Shown here one piece after another: positions 8,386 through 18,504 of a DNA stretch of 64,000 nt. Each line of letters opens with the position of its first letter. Within the stretch, counting starts at the first letter, position 1. The notes below the pieces were generated by a model. It had not been told where the DNA came from and ran no database searches. It saw only the letters and a list, made by a program, of their open reading frames with translations. The DNA is taken from assembly GCF_011617705.1 (NCBI RefSeq), contig NZ_CP050154.1:1488001-1552000 (forward strand), written 5' to 3'. The position numbers and the translations under genes were made by a program. The stretch is from Brevibacterium limosum (GTDB taxonomy: Bacteria; Actinomycetota; Actinomycetes; Actinomycetales; Brevibacteriaceae).

Positions 8386-9309
8386 ATGGCGATTCTCGGT
8401 GACCAGGCAGCAGCGACTGCCATTGACGCGTTCGGTTCCGTCGGCACTGCAATGGTGACCCCATTCAAGCGCGACGGCAGCATCGACTATGCGTCCGTGG
8501 AGAAGGTGGCGAACCACCTCGTCGAGCTCGGCAACGACATGCTCGTCGTCTCCGGCACCACCGGCGAATCTCCGACGACGACCGACGACGAGAAGGTCGA
8601 ACTCATCCGCGTCGTCCGCGGTGTCATCGGCAAGCGGGCGAAGATCATCGCCGGCACCGGCAACAACGTCACCGCGCACACCATCGACCTCTCCCGCCGA
8701 TCGGCCGATGCGGGAGCCGACGGGATCCTGCTCGTCACCCCGTACTACTCGAAGCCGACCCAGCCGGCGATCGAAGCGCATATGCGTGCGGCCGCCGACT
8801 CCACCGACCTGCCGGTCATGCTCTATGACATTCCCGGCCGAGCCGGTGCCCCGATCATCACGGACACCCTGTTGCGACTGTCCGACCACCCGAACATCCT
8901 CGCGGTCAAGGACGCCAAGGGCGACCTCTTCGCCTCCTCGTTCGTGATGAACAACTCCTCGCTCGTGTACTACTCCGGCGAAGACGCCCTCAATCTGCCG
9001 CTGCTGTCCCTCGGCGCACTCGGACTCGTGTCCGTGGCCGGGCACGTCTGCTCCGACCGGTTCGCAGCCATGGTGGCCGCGGCGGCGAACAACGACCTCA
9101 ACACCGCACGCACCCTTTCCCGCGACACCGCGGACGTGGTGGATGCGCTCATGAACCACATGCCGGGAGTGATCTCGGCGAAGGCCGCTCTGCAGGCCCA
9201 AGGAATACTCGACAACCGCGACGTGCGGATGCCGCTGCTCCCAGCTGATGAGGAGCAGATGGCGTTCGTCGCCGCCCAATTGACCAGGAGTGGTTACCTC
9301 AGTGAATAA
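8386..9309 (+). CDS. dapA: 4-hydroxy-tetrahydrodipicolinate synthase
   Basis: DapA condenses pyruvate with aspartate semialdehyde, the first committed step to diaminopimelate and lysine. The 307-residue TIM-barrel shows GTTGESPTTTDDEK near residue 50 (the triad threonines), the catalytic tyrosine in YDIPGRAG near 147, and the Schiff-base lysine in AVKDAKGD near 173. ATG 8386 is preferred over in-frame ATG 8356 because a -10 element TATCCT lies between them, which puts the upstream codon outside the transcript. It overlaps the RNase J gene by 8 bases, a pairing conserved in actinobacteria. Confidence 0.95.
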   Translation: MAILGDQAAATAIDAFGSVGTAMVTPFKRDGSIDYASVEKVANHLVELGNDMLVVSGTTGESPTTTDDEKVELIRVVRGVIGKRAKIIAGTGNNVTAHTIDLSRRSADAGADGILLVTPYYSKPTQPAIEAHMRAAADSTDLPVMLYDIPGRAGAPIITDTLLRLSDHPNILAVKDAKGDLFASSFVMNNSSLVYYSGEDALNLPLLSLGALGLVSVAGHVCSDRFAAMVAAAANNDLNTARTLSRDTADVVDALMNHMPGVISAKAALQAQGILDNRDVRMPLLPADEEQMAFVAAQLTRSGYLSE

Positions 9310-10990
9310 TGCATTGACTCAAGAACTGTCCCTCCCACCGAAGATGGACAGAGAAGCCGTCCGCATCGTCGCGCTCGGCGGGCTCGGCGAAGTCGGCCGC
9401 AATATGACCGTCTTCGAATACCACGGCAAACTCCTCATCGTCGACTGCGGTGTGCTCTTCCCCGAGGAGGATCAGCCCGGCGTCGACCTCATCCTCCCCG
9501 ATTTCTCCTACCTCGACGACCGCCTCGATGACATCATCGGCCTCGTGCTCACCCACGGCCACGAAGACCACATCGGCGCCGTCCCCTATCTGCTGCGCCG
9601 CAAGGGCGACATCCCGATCCTCGGCTCGCAGCTGACGATCGCGCTCATCGAAGCCAAGCTCAAAGAGCACCGGATCAAGCCCATCACCCGTGTGGTGAAG
9701 GAAGACGATGTCGATCAGCTCGGTCCCTTCGACCTCGAGTTCGTCGCCGTCAACCACTCGATCCCCGATGCCCTGGCCGTGTTCATCCGCACCGGCGCCG
9801 GAAACATCCTCCACACGGGCGACTTCAAGATGGACCAGCTGCCGCTCGACGGTCGCATCACCGACCTGCGCGCCTTCGCCCGCCTCGGCGAGGAGGGCGT
9901 CGACCTGTTCATGACGGACTCGACGAACGCCGAGGTCCCCGGCTTCACCGCGCTGGAGAAGGACATCGGGCCCGTGCTCGAGAACCTCTTCGGCACCGCC
10001 GAACGCCGCATCATCGTCGCCTCTTTCTCCTCCCACGTCCACCGCGTGCAGCAGGTGCTCAACGCCGCCACCGCCCACGGCCGCAAGGTGGCCCTCGTCG
10101 GCCGCTCCATGGTGCGCAATATGAAGATCGCCGAAGACCTCGGCTACCTCAACGTGCCGGCCGGGACGCTCATCGACATCAAGAAGGTCGACGACTTCCC
10201 CGATGATCAGATCGTCCTCATGTGCACCGGCTCCCAGGGAGAGCCGATGGCCGCCCTGTCGCGGATGGCCAATCGCAACCACCGCGTCGACGTCGGCGAC
10301 GGCGACACCGTCATCCTCGCCTCCTCGCTCATCCCCGGCAACGAGAATTCCGTGTTCAAGGTCATCAACGGCCTGATGAAGCTCGGCGCCCGTGTCATCT
10401 CGAAGGCCGATGCGAAGATCCACGTGTCGGGCCACGCCTCCGGCGGCGAGCTGCTCTACTGCTACAACATCGTCAAGCCGCGCGGCGTCATGCCCGTCCA
10501 CGGCGAATGGCGGCACCTGCTGGCCAACGCCCGCCACGCCGAGGCGACCGGAGTCGATCCGAACAACATCGTCCTGGCCGATGACGGCTGGGTCGTTGAC
10601 CTCAAGGACGGTCGCGCCGAGGTCGTCGGCGCCGTCGACTGCAACTACGTCTTCGTCGACGGATCGTCGGTCGGTGAGATCACCGAGGCGGACCTCAAGG
10701 ATCGTCTCGTCCTGTCCGGTGAGGGCTTCGTGACGATCTTCATGGCCGTGAACTCGCAGACGAAGTCCCTCATCGCCGGGCCCGAGATTCATGCCCGCGG
10801 TGTCGCCGAGTCCGACGACGTCTTCGACACGATCGTCCCGAAGGTCCAGAAGGCCGTCGAGGATGCTCTGCGCGACGGAACCGCCGATCAGTACCAGCTC
10901 CAACAGGTGGTGCGCCGCACCATCGGCCGTTGGGTGTCCTCGAAGCTGCGCCGCAAGCCGATGATCGTCCCCATGGTCGTCATCGTCTGA
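9302..10990 (+). CDS. rnj: Ribonuclease J (metallo-beta-lactamase/beta-CASP)
   Basis: RNase J degrades and matures RNA with endonuclease and 5'-3' exonuclease activity. The 562-residue product has the metallo-beta-lactamase motif HGHEDHIGA near residue 80, further metal ligands in HTGDFK and DSTNAE, and the beta-CASP region with SSHVHRVQQ near 240 and SGHASGGE near 380. GTG 9302 is chosen because AGGAG lies 11 bases upstream; an earlier in-frame GTG at 9290 overlaps that ribosome site. It overlaps the dapA end, so the two are co-transcribed. Confidence 0.93.
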   Translation: MNNALTQELSLPPKMDREAVRIVALGGLGEVGRNMTVFEYHGKLLIVDCGVLFPEEDQPGVDLILPDFSYLDDRLDDIIGLVLTHGHEDHIGAVPYLLRRKGDIPILGSQLTIALIEAKLKEHRIKPITRVVKEDDVDQLGPFDLEFVAVNHSIPDALAVFIRTGAGNILHTGDFKMDQLPLDGRITDLRAFARLGEEGVDLFMTDSTNAEVPGFTALEKDIGPVLENLFGTAERRIIVASFSSHVHRVQQVLNAATAHGRKVALVGRSMVRNMKIAEDLGYLNVPAGTLIDIKKVDDFPDDQIVLMCTGSQGEPMAALSRMANRNHRVDVGDGDTVILASSLIPGNENSVFKVINGLMKLGARVISKADAKIHVSGHASGGELLYCYNIVKPRGVMPVHGEWRHLLANARHAEATGVDPNNIVLADDGWVVDLKDGRAEVVGAVDCNYVFVDGSSVGEITEADLKDRLVLSGEGFVTIFMAVNSQTKSLIAGPEIHARGVAESDDVFDTIVPKVQKAVEDALRDGTADQYQLQQVVRRTIGRWVSSKLRRKPMIVPMVVIV

Positions 10991-11087
10991 GTTCGCGCCG
11001 TCTGAGACGGCTCTGCCGGCGCGCGCTCGAGCGACCGCTCGCTCACGCAGCCAGACCGCGCTGATGCGTCCTGGCCGACCGGATGAG

Positions 11088-11141
11088 TCACGTTCTGTTC
11101 TATGACTCAGGTTCAACCCCGATGCACAGAACAGAACGTGA
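11088..11141. other. Inverted repeat between rnj and the lactate permease gene
   Basis: TCACGTTCTGTTCT (11088-11101) and its exact complement AGAACAGAACGTGA (11128-11141) are 26 bases apart. The rest of the 213-base convergent gap (10991-11203) shows no gene. The repeat may be a bidirectional terminator; the long loop and absence of a T-run make this uncertain. Confidence 0.45.
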
Positions 11142-11203
11142 TGACGCCGGTCACAGAAGGTGATGACGGTCGGCAGACTGCCCGATTCGTCCCTGCGGAG
11201 GCG

Positions 11204-13129
11204 TCACGAGCGGGCCGTGGGCTCCGGTTCGTCGTCATCGACGGGTGAACCGGCGTCGCGAGCCGTACGTCCACCTGCGACGTCAGAGTCGCCGACGTCG
11301 CCTCGGGCCGCCCTGCCGGCGCCTGCCTCGAGACCCGGCAGGGGCTTGCCCGGCGAGCGGCGGATCATCACCACGACGACGGCGAGACCGATGATGAGCG
11401 CGGTGAGCACGACGGTGCCCGCATTGAAGCCCAGACCGTTGAGCCCGATGAATGCCAGGGCACCCGCGGCCAGCGAATACACGAGCATCGGTATCGACGT
11501 CCGCCGGATGAGCTCGCCCTCCCGACCGACGAGTCCGACCGTCGCCGAGGCGGCCACGACGTTGTGCACGGCGACCATATTGCCCGCGGCCCCGCCGACC
11601 GCCTGAGCCGCGACCACGGTCTCGGGGCTGGCCGCGCCGATGGCCGTGCCGGTGGAGAACTGGAACTGGGAGAACATGACGTTCGAGACCGTGTTCGACC
11701 CTGCGACGAACGCACCCAGGGCACCGACGAACGGGGCGAACAGCGGCCAGGCGTCGCCCACGGAACTGGCGGCCGCCTCGGCGAGGGTGACCGGCATCGA
11801 ATCCAAGCCGGCGCCGTTGTAGTCGGCACCGGAGTTGATGAACACACGCACCAGCGGCAGCGAACACAGCAGCGCCACGGCCGCACTGGCGATCTGCGAA
11901 CCGGCGATCTGCCACGAGCCGGCGATCTGCTTCTTCGTCATCCGATGGATGAAGTAGGTCAGTCCGCAGGCGAGGACGAAGATCGCGCCGGGCGACCACA
12001 GCAGATCCATGTTCTGACTGATGGGAGTGCCGAAGATGTTATCGATCTTGATCACTGCCGGACCGTTGAGGAACTCCTTGATCGCCGGCACATTGCGCGT
12101 GATGAGCAGCAACGCGACGACGATGAGGTAGGGCGACCAGGCGCGGACCAGCGACATCTTCTTCTGCAGCTGCGCCTTCTCCTTGCTCGGGTCCACGGTG
12201 CCCATCCAGAACGCCGGCCACTTCTCTCGCGGGGCGAAGTCCCAGGTCTTCTTCGGCATGAGGAAGCCCATCCGCGAGGTCGTCACGACGATGGCCAGAC
12301 CGATGAGCCCACCGAGCAGCGACGGGAACTCGGGGCCGAGGACGTTCGCCACGATGAGGTAGGGAACGATCATCGCCAGGGCCGCATAGATGGCGAACGG
12401 AGCGATGGCCAGACCGTCGGCGAAGCGCCGGTTGGCACCGAAGAATCCGGTCATCAGGCACGACAGCAGCAGTGGGATGAGGATGCCGCAGCAGGCGTGG
12501 ATGAGCGCAACCTGAGTCGCGGTGTGCGCGACGAACTCCGCCTGGTCGAGTCCGAGCTGACCGGCGCGCTCGGCGACATCGGCCGACATCGACCCGTCCT
12601 CCTGCGACAGTCCCGAGCCGATGCCCAGAACCATCGGAGTGCCCACGGCGCCGAAGCTCACCGGCGTCGACTGGATGATGAGACCCGCGAGCACCGCGGC
12701 GATCGCAGGGAAGCCGAGGGCGAGCATGAGCGGGGCGACGACGGCGGCCGGAGTGCCGAAACCGGCGGCACCCTCGATGAAGGAACCGAAGAGCCAGGCG
12801 ACGATGATGACCTGCACGCGCCGATCCGGAGAGATCGCGATGAAGCCGGAGCGGATGGTCTCGATCGCCCCGGACCGCGTGATCGTGGCCAGCAGCAGCA
12901 GTGCGCCGAAGACGATCCACAGCAGGCCGATCGCGACGAGGAGACCCTGGACGACGGAGGCTCCGATCGTCACCCACTCGATCTTCCACGCGAAGTTCGC
13001 CACGAGGGCGGCGGCGATCAGCCCGACGGGCATGGCATATTTGGCCGGCCAGCGGAAGCCGATGAGCAGGATTCCCGCCAACAGGATGGGGGACAGGGCC
13101 AGGAGAGCTGCAACAGCGAGGTTGTCCAC
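11204..13129 (-). CDS. L-lactate permease (LctP family)
   Basis: The 641-residue polytopic protein should import L-lactate (and possibly glycolate) by proton symport. The family signature [20 protein letters not shown] lies near residue 115, followed by the second conserved block [13 protein letters not shown] and, near the C-terminal third, [16 protein letters not shown]. About 14 membrane segments alternate with short loops, and a hydrophilic tail of some 45 residues ends the protein. The start is GTG with a weak ribosome site. It is divergent from malate synthase, with an AT-rich control region between them, suggesting joint regulation of two-carbon and three-carbon acid use. Confidence 0.92.
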   Translation of the reverse strand: MDNLAVAALLALSPILLAGILLIGFRWPAKYAMPVGLIAAALVANFAWKIEWVTIGASVVQGLLVAIGLLWIVFGALLLLATITRSGAIETIRSGFIAISPDRRVQVIIVAWLFGSFIEGAAGFGTPAAVVAPLMLALGFPAIAAVLAGLIIQSTPVSFGAVGTPMVLGIGSGLSQEDGSMSADVAERAGQLGLDQAEFVAHTATQVALIHACCGILIPLLLSCLMTGFFGANRRFADGLAIAPFAIYAALAMIVPYLIVANVLGPEFPSLLGGLIGLAIVVTTSRMGFLMPKKTWDFAPREKWPAFWMGTVDPSKEKAQLQKKMSLVRAWSPYLIVVALLLITRNVPAIKEFLNGPAVIKIDNIFGTPISQNMDLLWSPGAIFVLACGLTYFIHRMTKKQIAGSWQIAGSQIASAAVALLCSLPLVRVFINSGADYNGAGLDSMPVTLAEAAASSVGDAWPLFAPFVGALGAFVAGSNTVSNVMFSQFQFSTGTAIGAASPETVVAAQAVGGAAGNMVAVHNVVAASATVGLVGREGELIRRTSIPMLVYSLAAGALAFIGLNGLGFNAGTVVLTALIIGLAVVVVMIRRSPGKPLPGLEAGAGRAARGDVGDSDVAGGRTARDAGSPVDDDEPEPTARS

Positions 13130-13409
13130 TTCTCAGTCCGATCTGCGGCACCTTTGCCGCGTCGATCCACGAAAGATGTTCCTTCGTTCATCTTCTCCAG
13201 CCCGCGACGTCGAGTCAACGAAAACACCGTCTCGAATCAGGGATAGGGTTTGACGAGACGTGCATCACCTCATATTCTTTCGTTGTGTGAACATAAATTT
13301 TCACGATGTGGAAGTTTCGCAGGCTAAACCCCGTTGACCAGCGAAAACGACGCACCTCTGAGTGCGGACAAGGACGCAGCACCTCTGTGCTGACTAAGGA
13401 GAACCATCG
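13130..13409. promoter_or_regulatory. Divergent control region, lactate permease / malate synthase, with candidate operator
   Basis: This 280-base gap is more AT-rich than its surroundings. Bases 13287-13304 form an imperfect palindrome GTGAA-N8-TTCAC, a plausible binding site for a dimeric regulator such as a GntR, IclR or RamB-type protein (which one is not known). AAGGAG at about 13400 serves aceB. Confidence 0.4.
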
Positions 13410-15014
<1,605 letters not shown>

Positions 15015-15093
15015 TCCGAATGTCGTGATCGACTCATGTCGGCCCGTGTGCCCTGACCGGGGCAGACGGATTCGCGGCCGGTGAGTCGCTGGA

Positions 15094-15134
15094 CGCCCCC
15101 GAAATCTGTGCCACACGCACCGATTTCGGGGGCG
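15094..15134 (+). terminator. Rho-independent-type terminator after aceB
   Basis: A 13-bp perfect stem (15094-15106 with 15122-15134, CGCCCCCGAAATC) with a 15-base loop is followed by TTCTTC. Confidence 0.75.
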
Positions 15135-15192
15135 TTCTTCGCTAAGCTCGACGTACACATGCGCCCGGCGCCCGAGACCGCAGGAACGGAAG

Positions 15193-16347
15193 ATGAGCCT
15201 GACCACAGACGAACTGCCCCGACTGGCCAGTCCCAGCAGCATCGCCGAACTCTCCGAACTCATGGCCCGCGCCCACGCCGAGAACCGCACCGTCGCCGTG
15301 TTCGGCGGCGGCACCGCCTTCGACGATCATCCGCCTGCGGACACTCCCGGGCTGCTCATCGACCTGACCTCGATCGCCGAGGTGGCCGACCCTTCCAGCG
15401 ACACCATCCGTGCCGGAGCCGGAACCCGGATCAGCGCGCTGAACAGGCTCACCGCCGAGTCCGGACAGGAGATCCTCGCCGATCTTCCCCTCGACCGCAT
15501 CGACACCGGGGCCACTCTCGGCGGGATGATCGCCACCGCGGCCGCCGGACCCCGCCACCCGCGCCGTCCGCGCCTGGCGGGGACCGTGCGGTCGGTGACG
15601 ACCGTCGCCGCGGATGGGACCATCGCCCGCACCGCCGAGGGGCTCCATCCGGATCTGGGCGGCCGCGATCTTCCCCGGCTCGTCGCAGGGTCCTGGGGGA
15701 CCCGAGCGATCATCGTCGAGGCCGAGATCCGGCTGACGAACAGACCGGAAGTCCAGAGATTCGTGTGGATTCCCGGCACCGAGGCGGCCGCCGACCTGCT
15801 CATCGCCCGCCGTGTTCCCGATGCCGTCGTCATCGAACGCCCACCCGGCTCACCCGCGGCGACAGTGGTCCTCATCGAAGGGGAGCCCGATGAGGTCGAG
15901 GCCGAGGTGGGCCACCTCGTCGATCGGATCCCCGGGGCGACTCCCTGTGGGGAGCCGGAATGGTGGGGTCGTCGGGCGCGGTTGGCCGCGACCATCGCGG
16001 TGTCCGCGGCGCCGGGCTTCATTGCGACTCTCATCGATGCTGTCGCCCGGTTGGAGACGACGATCGGCTATCCGCTGCAGTTGCGGGGCAGCGCCGCGGG
16101 GTACTTCGAACTCGGCATCGGCGCCCCGGAATCCGAGCCGGGAGTGGCCACACGAGTGGTGCTCGAACACCTGCGCAGCTTCGGTCTGCACAGGCTCGCC
16201 GCCCGGCTGATCCACGCACCCGCACCGGTCTGGGCTGAGGTCGACGCGTGGGGTCCGCAGCCGGGCCGACAGGGTCTGCGCGAACTCAAGACGCTCGTCG
16301 ACCCGCGAGGAGTCCTGGCCCCGGGCCGCGGTATCGCCGGAATCTAG
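15193..16347 (+). CDS. FAD-binding oxidoreductase, GlcE-like
   Basis: The 384-residue protein belongs to the FAD_binding_4 (PCMH) flavoproteins and has the reduced length of GlcE, the FAD-binding subunit of glycolate oxidase. Seen are VAVFGGGTAFDDHPP near residue 38, IRAGAGTRISALNRL near 76, and DTGATLGGMIATAAAGPRHP near 105, where FAD is cradled; the C-terminus ends with LVDPRGVLAPGR, typical of the glycolate/D-lactate oxidase group. No separate GlcD or GlcF gene lies beside it. Its position after malate synthase suggests a role in making or handling glyoxylate, but this is inference. A leader of about 40 bases carries GGAA before ATG. Confidence 0.75.
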   Translation: MSLTTDELPRLASPSSIAELSELMARAHAENRTVAVFGGGTAFDDHPPADTPGLLIDLTSIAEVADPSSDTIRAGAGTRISALNRLTAESGQEILADLPLDRIDTGATLGGMIATAAAGPRHPRRPRLAGTVRSVTTVAADGTIARTAEGLHPDLGGRDLPRLVAGSWGTRAIIVEAEIRLTNRPEVQRFVWIPGTEAAADLLIARRVPDAVVIERPPGSPAATVVLIEGEPDEVEAEVGHLVDRIPGATPCGEPEWWGRRARLAATIAVSAAPGFIATLIDAVARLETTIGYPLQLRGSAAGYFELGIGAPESEPGVATRVVLEHLRSFGLHRLAARLIHAPAPVWAEVDAWGPQPGRQGLRELKTLVDPRGVLAPGRGIAGI

Positions 16348-16401
16348 CGCGGCGATGGTCGGCGCGCCAGCAGCACACCCCGCGCGATCGATATCGCGCC
16401 T

Positions 16402-16863
16402 CTACTTCACCAGCAGCACCGGGCACTCGGCCTCGAGGATGACCTGCTGAGCACTCGATCCGAGCAGCAGCTTCACGACCGGCGAGCGGCGTTTGGCGGC
16501 CATGACGATGAGTCGTGCTCCATGGTCGTCGGCCAGGCCGAGGATCTGCTCGGCCAGATCGGAACCGGCACGGTGGACGGCATACTCCAGCCCCGCCTCG
16601 GCGAGGGCGGCACCCAACCGGGTGCATTCGGCCAGGGGAGACGTCGAGGGGGCCGTCGTCGTATCCGTGCCGAACACGACCGCCTGCAGCGCCGCGTTCT
16701 CGCGTCGGGCCGCGGCGATCGCCTGCTCGAGCACCGCCTCCGAGGCGTCCGGACGCAGCGCCAGGACCACGGTCGCCGACGCCGAGTCGATGCCCGGCGA
16801 CGCGGTGACCTGCAGGGACGGGGCCGGGAAGCGGGACTGTGGAGTCGAATAGAGGTCAGTCAT
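16402..16863 (-). CDS. Universal stress protein, UspA family
   Basis: The 153-residue product has a single Usp domain: VVLALRPDASEAVLEQAIAA as first strand and helix, then a C-terminal GSSAQQVILEAECPVLLVK that resembles the nucleotide-binding G-x2-G-x9-GS-x-x-V pattern of ATP-type Usp proteins, although the first glycines are altered (AAKRRSPVVKLLLGS). ATG 16863 is chosen because GAGGAG precedes it; an upstream in-frame start would overlap the transporter gene. Only 10 bases separate it from the CitMHS gene, so the two form an operon and the Usp may monitor energy or transport state. Confidence 0.8.
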   Translation of the reverse strand: MTDLYSTPQSRFPAPSLQVTASPGIDSASATVVLALRPDASEAVLEQAIAAARRENAALQAVVFGTDTTTAPSTSPLAECTRLGAALAEAGLEYAVHRAGSDLAEQILGLADDHGARLIVMAAKRRSPVVKLLLGSSAQQVILEAECPVLLVK

Positions 16864-16873
16864 CGTAAGCTCC

Positions 16874-18361
16874 TCAGCCGATTCCGATGACGCCGACGGC
16901 CACACCGACCGCGAGCATGACGAGGGCGACGATGAGCGCACGCCAGAGCACCTTCTTATGGTGGTCGCCGAGCTCGACGCCGGACAGCGACACGAGCAGC
17001 AGGATCGCGGGCACCAGCGGCGACTGCATATGCACGGGCTGGCCGGTGATCGAGGCGCGGGCCATATCGGCGGCCGAGATGCCGAAGTGGGAAGCGGTCT
17101 CGGCGAGCACGGGCAGGATGCCGAAGTAGAAGGCGTCGTTGCTCATGAAGAACGTCATCGGGATCGACAGCAGACCGGTGATCACGGCCATGTAGGGTCC
17201 CATCGAGGTCGGGATGACCTCGACGAGCCATTCGGCCATCGCATCGACCATTCCGGTGCCGGACATGATGCCGGTGAGCACACCGGCGGCCATGACCATG
17301 GCGACGACGGAGATGATCGCGGTGGCGTGGGAGGCGAGCTCCTCTTGCTGGTCCTTCATCTTCGGGAAGTTGACCATGAGCGCGATGACGGTGCCGATCA
17401 TGAACAGGTACGGCAGCGGCAGAATGTCGATGATGAGCAGGACCATCACGGCCAGGGTCAGGCCGAGGTTGAACCAGAACAGCTTCGGCCGCAGGGTCGC
17501 CCGATTCGGGTCGAGCGCGGTGTTCGCCAGACCCGAACCGGCGGATCCGGTCGCGTCGTCCGCGGAGGTGGGCCTCGCCTCGGCGGCGGTGCCGTCATTC
17601 GCCGAGGCGGCCCCCGTTTGTCCGTCCCCGTGACCTGAGGTCGTGGTCGGATCCCCGGCGGCGGTTCCGGCACCGGCACCGGCGACGGCGCCGACGAGGT
17701 CCCTGCGGCGGTTCGATCCGCGGTCGGTGACCCAGGTGACGCCGTTCTTGGCCAGGCGGCGGCGTTCGGAGAGACCGAGCAGGTAGGCGAAGAGCAGGCA
17801 CACGAGCAGACCCGCGGCCAGGGAGGGCACCATCGGGGCGAAGATCTCGTTCGCGTCGATCTGCAGCGCCGAGGAGGCGCGTGCCGTCGGACCGCCCCAG
17901 GGCACGATGTTGAGGGTGCCGTTGATGAGGCCGGCCACGCAGGTGAGCACCACCGGCGACATCTCGAGGCGCTGGTAGATCGGCAGCATGGCCGCGGTGA
18001 CGACGATGAACGTCGTCGATCCGTCGCCGTCGAGGGACACGGCGCCGGTGAGCAGTGCGGTGCCGAGGACGACCTTGACGGGGTCGTTGCCGGCGATCCT
18101 GAGGATGAACTCGACGAGCTTGTCGAAGAGGCCGACGTCGATCATGATGCCGAAGTAGATGATGGCGAAGAGCAGCAGCGCTGCCGTCGACGACATCGAG
18201 GCGATCGCGTCCATGACCATCTCACCGATGCCCAGGCCGGCCCCGGCGAAGAGGCCGAAGATCGTGGGCACGAGGATGAGAGCGAGGATCGGCGAGAGTC
18301 GTTTGGTCATGATCAGCGTCATGAAGACGAGGATCATGGCGAAACCGAGAATGACAAGCAC
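16874..18361 (-). CDS. citM: CitMHS-family citrate-metal:proton symporter
   Basis: The 495-residue protein should import citrate as a metal complex. It has about 12 membrane helices, the motifs SLDGDGSTTFIVVTAAMLP near residue 100 and NIVPWGGPTARASSAL near 148 characteristic of CitMHS, and a hydrophilic Gly/Thr/Ala-rich central loop of about 80 residues between halves. The C-terminal half repeats the fold. GTG 18361 is chosen over GTG 18400 because AAGGAG lies six bases before it. It is divergent from a CitA/DcuS-type sensor kinase, whose system probably induces it in response to citrate. Confidence 0.87.
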   Translation of the reverse strand: MLVILGFAMILVFMTLIMTKRLSPILALILVPTIFGLFAGAGLGIGEMVMDAIASMSSTAALLLFAIIYFGIMIDVGLFDKLVEFILRIAGNDPVKVVLGTALLTGAVSLDGDGSTTFIVVTAAMLPIYQRLEMSPVVLTCVAGLINGTLNIVPWGGPTARASSALQIDANEIFAPMVPSLAAGLLVCLLFAYLLGLSERRRLAKNGVTWVTDRGSNRRRDLVGAVAGAGAGTAAGDPTTTSGHGDGQTGAASANDGTAAEARPTSADDATGSAGSGLANTALDPNRATLRPKLFWFNLGLTLAVMVLLIIDILPLPYLFMIGTVIALMVNFPKMKDQQEELASHATAIISVVAMVMAAGVLTGIMSGTGMVDAMAEWLVEVIPTSMGPYMAVITGLLSIPMTFFMSNDAFYFGILPVLAETASHFGISAADMARASITGQPVHMQSPLVPAILLLVSLSGVELGDHHKKVLWRALIVALVMLAVGVAVGVIGIG

Positions 18362-18469
18362 GAGCTTCTCCTTCGAAGGCGAATGTGAGGCTCGAAACAC
18401 CGTAGGGCCCAGCTCACGTGCCGCGCGCGCTTGTGTGCACTGATGGCGTTTAGATCGTTGAGCGCCTTT

Positions 18470-18498
18470 TGCGCATTGCGCTCAAACGCGGCTACGCT
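18470..18498 (+). promoter_or_regulatory. Promoter of the two-component operon (leaderless)
   Basis: TTGCGC (18470-18475) and TACGCT (18493-18498) are 17 bases apart. The -10 ends 6 bases before GTG 18505. Confidence 0.55.
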
Positions 18499-18504
18499 GA
18501 GCGC

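Noticed and set aside
9299..11116. Very long open frame antisense to the RNase J gene
   Set aside because: It mirrors the coding strand codon for codon; strong G/C at third positions leaves antisense frames open. The protein is Asp/Gly/Val-rich with no domain. Similar long shadows at 5349-7715, 11564-13246, 13215-15314 and 23320-25485 were dropped for the same reason.
13130..13409. Possible CRP/GlxR site upstream of malate synthase
   Set aside because: TGTGA and TCACG are present but 10 bases apart instead of 6, so it does not fit the known consensus; only a general dimer site is proposed.
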